From: Dissulfurirhabdus thermomarina
Lineage (GTDB): Bacteria > Desulfobacterota > Dissulfuribacteria > Dissulfuribacterales > Dissulfurirhabdaceae
Length of the DNA stretch: 64,000 nt
Direction of reading: 5' to 3'
NCBI RefSeq assembly: GCF_012979235.1
Contig: NZ_JAATWC010000001.1
Span: forward strand, 315,001 to 379,000
A program made the translations under genes and the position numbers. This document shows positions 61,507 to 64,000 of the stretch, piece by piece (the stretch's first letter is position 1; each line of letters opens with the position of its first letter). Below the pieces are notes generated by a model. The model was not told the DNA's origin and searched no databases. It saw nothing but the letters and a program-made list of their open reading frames with translations.

Positions 61507-62454
61507 GTGGCCCGCATCGCCCTGGTGACCCGCGGGTTCATGGCCAGCCTCGACGAGCGGCTCTGCCTGGAGTCCATGGGTCACAAGGTGGCCCTCCACG
61601 CCGACCTCGCCCGGGCCCTCGACAACATCCTGAACGATCCCCCCGACCTCCTGATGCTCGAGAAGGGGCTGGCGGAGGGGGTGGAACTGGACATCATCCG
61701 CTCCCTGAAGGAGAACCTCCAGCTGGCCTTCCTCCCCATCCTCCTGGTGGTGGAGCGCATGGAGCTGGCCGTGGGCCTCGACTGGGACGCCTACGCCGTG
61801 GACGACATTCTCTCGGCCAAGGCCACCGTGGAGGAGGTGATCGCCCGGGTGGAACTCGCCCTGGCCCGCATGCGGCGGGTGGCGGACAACAACCCCCTGA
61901 CCAAGCTGCCGGGCAACTCCTCCATCCTGAAGACCATCCAGGGCGTCCTGGACGCCGGGGCCCCCATGGCCGTGGGCTACGTGGACATCGACAACTTCAA
62001 GCCCTACAACGACCGCTACGGCTTCTCCCGGGGCGACGAGGTCATCCGGATGCTGGCGCGGATCCTGGTGAACGTGGTGGACGAGGCCGCCGGAGAAGAC
62101 GGGTTCGTGGGCCACGTGGGCGGTGACGACTTCGTCTTCGTGGTGCCGCTGGAGGCCGCCGAGCGGGTCTGTCGCGAGACGATCCGGAACTTCGACCGCC
62201 TGATCCCCCTCTTCCTCGACGAGCCGGACCTCGAGGCCGGCTGCTTCGTGGCCGCCGACCGCCGGGGGAACCGGTGCGAGTTTCCCCTCACCAGCGTCTC
62301 CATCGCCGTGGTGGTGAACGCGGACGGGCGCTATTCCCACTACGGGGAGGTGGCCGCGGTGGCGGCCCAGCTCAAGAAGAAGGTCAAGGCGGAGACCGGG
62401 AGCGCTTACCTCGTGGACCGGCGCGTGGCGGACAACGGGCCGCCCCCGGCCTGA
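61507..62454 (+). CDS. Receiver-like and GGDEF-like domain protein
   Basis: A 315-residue protein. The N-terminal CheY-like part (about 1-120) has LLMLEKG where a phospho-acceptor Asp is expected, so it looks like a pseudo-receiver. The C-terminal GGDEF fold shows NNPLTKLPGNSSI, YVDIDNFKPYNDRYGFSRGDEV and HVGGDDFVFV: the signature is GGDDF rather than GGDEF, so cyclase activity is uncertain. GTG start, 5 nt after the HDOD gene. Its last 49 bp overlap the convergent lgt. Confidence 0.85.
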   Translation: MARIALVTRGFMASLDERLCLESMGHKVALHADLARALDNILNDPPDLLMLEKGLAEGVELDIIRSLKENLQLAFLPILLVVERMELAVGLDWDAYAVDDILSAKATVEEVIARVELALARMRRVADNNPLTKLPGNSSILKTIQGVLDAGAPMAVGYVDIDNFKPYNDRYGFSRGDEVIRMLARILVNVVDEAAGEDGFVGHVGGDDFVFVVPLEAAERVCRETIRNFDRLIPLFLDEPDLEAGCFVAADRRGNRCEFPLTSVSIAVVVNADGRYSHYGEVAAVAAQLKKKVKAETGSAYLVDRRVADNGPPPA

Positions 62455-63251
62455 CGCCCCCGCCACGCCCAGAGACCGATCCCCGCCGCCGCCATGGCGG
62501 CGCTCAGCACCTGCCCCATGGTGAGCCACCCGCCGTAGAGAAAACCGAGCTGCGGGTCCGGCTGGCGGAAGCATTCCCCCGCGATCCGGGCCGCCCCGTA
62601 GGCCGCGAGGAAGAGGGCGGTCTTGCGCCCCGCGGCCCAGGGCCGGTTTCGGAGGGGCCAGAGGAGGGCGAAGAGCAGGAGGCCCTCGAGGCCGGCCTCG
62701 TAGAGTTGCGAGGGGTGGCGGGGGACGAGGCCCCCTCCGGGAAAGACCATGGCCCAGGGGACGTCCGCCGGGCGCCCGTAGAGCTCGCCGTTGATGAAGT
62801 TGCCCAGCCGGCCGAAGAAGAGTCCCACGGGGGCCGTCACCGCCGCCCGGTCCGCCCAGGTCCAGAAGTCGGCCCCGTGCCGCCGAAGATACCACCACCC
62901 CAGGGCCAGGGTCCCCAGGAGGCCGCCGTGGAACGACATCCCGCCGTGCCAGATGGCCGGTATCTCCGCCGGGTGGGCGAGGTAGTAGCCGGGGTTGTAG
63001 AAGAGGACGTAGCCGAGGCGCCCGCCGAGGATCACCCCCAGGGCCAGGACGGCGATGAGACCGTCGAGGAGGTCGCCTTCCGCCCGGATCCGCGCCTCGG
63101 CCCCGGGCGCCGTGCCGGCCTGCTCCCGGATCTGGCGCCGGATGAGGAGGTAGGCTGCGGTGAGGCCGAGGACGTACATGAGGCCGTACCACCTTGGGGC
63201 GAAGGGGCCGAGGCGGAAGATGACGGGATCGATCTCGGGGTAGGGGATCAT
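62406..63251 (-). CDS. lgt: Phosphatidylglycerol-prolipoprotein diacylglyceryl transferase
   Basis: A 281-residue, seven-segment inner-membrane enzyme for lipoprotein lipidation. FAPRWYGLMYVLGL, GVILGGRLGYVLFYN and GGMSFHGGLLG (essential His) lead to FGRLGNFINGELYGRPAD, the Lgt signature. Fits the several predicted lipoproteins here. The 3' end overlaps the GGDEF-like gene. Confidence 0.96.
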   Translation of the reverse strand: MIPYPEIDPVIFRLGPFAPRWYGLMYVLGLTAAYLLIRRQIREQAGTAPGAEARIRAEGDLLDGLIAVLALGVILGGRLGYVLFYNPGYYLAHPAEIPAIWHGGMSFHGGLLGTLALGWWYLRRHGADFWTWADRAAVTAPVGLFFGRLGNFINGELYGRPADVPWAMVFPGGGLVPRHPSQLYEAGLEGLLLFALLWPLRNRPWAAGRKTALFLAAYGAARIAGECFRQPDPQLGFLYGGWLTMGQVLSAAMAAAGIGLWAWRGRQAGGGPLSATRRSTR

Positions 63252-63501
63252 GATGGACTCTCAAAGGGCATCAGGGGACGGCCCAGCCAGGTGCGTTTCG
63301 TCGGGGCCCCGGGCCGGCGTCTTTTCCGGTCCTCCGGCACTTGCACGGGGTGGCCCGAGGGTGCGCGAAGCACCGCCCCGATCGACGCATCTTTGCAGGG
63401 GCATCACTTCTTGCCGGGTTCGTAACAAGGCTTCGGAGCGGATGGTAGTGGATGATATTACTTAAGAGCGCATGATGTAAGACGAAAAGGGGCTCTGGGT
63501 G

Positions 63502-63628
63502 GATGGCTCGGCAAAAATCGCCAAATGCACGGCGCGAGGATGTCGAGGGACGAGGCGTACCGAGCTCCGCCGCACTGACGAGAATATCCGAAGCAACGCT
63601 GCAGCCTGTGATTTTTTGCGACGCCATC
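63502..63628 (+). repeat. Dispersed repeat copy C (about 127 bp, inverted ends)
   Basis: Same orientation as the 17357 copy. GATGGC-TCGGCAAAAATC at the start is nearly the reverse complement of GATTTTTTGCGACGCCATC at the end, giving the clearest terminal inverted repeats of the three copies. Shared internal blocks: GCCAAATGCACGGC, TCCGAAGCAACGC. Confidence 0.85.
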
Positions 63629-63781
63629 AGACATTGCCCAGCAAAAGAAGCGAGCTTCAGAAGGAGTCCCGGGCTCCTTGACGCTTCGTGTGGATTTGGC
63701 CTTTCAGGGTCCAGACGTGCACGGAGGGGAAAGATTCGGTGCCTCGGTGGAAGCGCGGTGCCGCCGTCGCCTGCGGCAGGC

Positions 63782-63815
63782 GTTACTTTTCTTTGCGTGC
63801 CCAAAGAAAAGTAAC
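63782..63815. repeat. Palindrome GTTACTTTTCTTT / AAAGAAAAGTAAC
   Basis: A perfect 13-bp inverted repeat (63782-63794 and 63803-63815) with an 8-nt loop, followed by CAAAAGAAAGGGC. I recognise this sequence type as a widespread intergenic repeat of proteobacterial genomes; its function is not known to me. It could also end transcription on either strand. Confidence 0.7.
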
Positions 63816-63842
63816 CAAAAGAAAGGGCAGCCCACTGTAGCG

Positions 63843-63881
63843 CCCTGCCCCCGCCCCGCCTTGGCGGGGCGGGGGGCAGGG
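63843..63881. repeat. GC-rich hairpin CCCTGCCCCCGCCCCGCC / GGCGGGGCGGGGGGCAGGG
   Basis: An 18-bp stem with a 2-nt loop and one bulged G, directly after the previous palindrome. It is part of the same repeat cluster; no T-run follows. Confidence 0.6.
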
Positions 63882-63907
63882 TCCCCTCGGCGTCTCGGCG
63901 GGGCCGG

Positions 63908-63958
63908 GCGCGACGAAAAATTCGCCCCGCTCCGCGGGGCTCGGACAATTCGTCGCGC
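63908..63958. repeat. Nested palindrome at the window end
   Basis: Outer arms GCGCGACGAA (63908-63917) and TTCGTCGCGC (63949-63958) are perfect; inside is GCCCCGC-TCC-GCGGGGC (63924-63940). Together they form a cruciform-like structure. The element may extend beyond 64000. Confidence 0.6.
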
Positions 63959-64000
63959 TTCTTCCGGCCCACCATCGACGCCTTCGGCGCCACAGAGGGC

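Larger units (their letters stand above)
63252..64000. other. Gene-free end of the window, rich in repeats
   Basis: About 750 bp with no convincing coding frame. It holds one dispersed repeat copy (63502-63628) and three consecutive palindromes (63782-63815, 63843-63881 and 63908-63958). No RNA gene was recognised. Confidence 0.65.

Noticed and set aside
63271-63993. A 240-residue minus-strand frame at the window end
   Set aside because: It runs through the dispersed repeat and the palindromes and shows no family features; judged non-coding.

Overview
The window is very GC-rich, tightly packed bacterial DNA (about 70% or more G+C by eye). Most same-strand neighbours overlap by ATGA or GTGA. 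The gene set points to an anaerobic, respiratory Desulfobacterota-type bacterium: a selenocysteine (Sec) formate dehydrogenase, multiheme c-type cytochromes with a DUF3373 porin, adenosylcobalamin ribonucleotide reductase, a full set of NiFe-hydrogenase maturation genes, and a DVU0772-like protein. A thermophilic sulfur- or metal-metabolising relative such as Dissulfurirhabdus is a guess, not shown by the sequence.

Left part (1-17.2 kb). On the minus strand, one transcription unit starts at an operator-like promoter near 9.17 kb and runs metY-metX-metW-nrdJ-fdhA-fdhB-like-fdhG-like. It has a long, unexplained leader before metY. fdhA contains an in-frame UGA followed by a canonical SECIS hairpin (GGUCU loop). 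Upstream lie pncA-pncB (NAD salvage), then a plus-strand membrane sulfatase-family protein, a small DVU0772-like gene, an AI-2E-type permease and recD2.

Electron-transfer block (17.3-25.3 kb). A monoheme cytochrome and a DUF3373 porin (plus strand) converge on a minus-strand operon: queH, DUF2905, Rieske protein, b-type cytochrome and a 12-heme cytochrome. The cytochrome frame is interrupted by UGA, with two heme motifs after it and a SECIS-like hairpin directly behind it, so it is read here as one selenoprotein. The set resembles the Ext selenite/tellurite (extracellular electron transfer) modules of Geobacter.

Middle (25.4-40.7 kb). A hybrid sensor kinase; a FecCD-type permease and ATPase with no binding protein nearby; an AmpG-like MFS protein with a diheme cytochrome and a SMUG-type DNA glycosylase; an FmdE-like protein; ychF; a MltD-like transglycosylase; hflK-hflC; radC.

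Right part (40.7-64 kb). hypF-C-D-E-protease-hypA-hypB continues into a Smr protein and tmk, without hydrogenase structural genes in view. Then come small envelope proteins, a second AI-2E permease, a PflA-like radical SAM protein, a Xer recombinase, a TetR-controlled tolC-tetR-emrA-emrB efflux operon with a clear promoter and operator, gatC-gatA, a signalling trio (114-aa protein, HDOD, GGDEF-like) and lgt. The last 750 bp hold no gene but carry repeats and nested palindromes. A roughly 127-bp dispersed repeat with inverted ends occurs three times (17.4, 19.8 and 63.5 kb). No tRNA, rRNA, CRISPR array or insertion sequence was seen.
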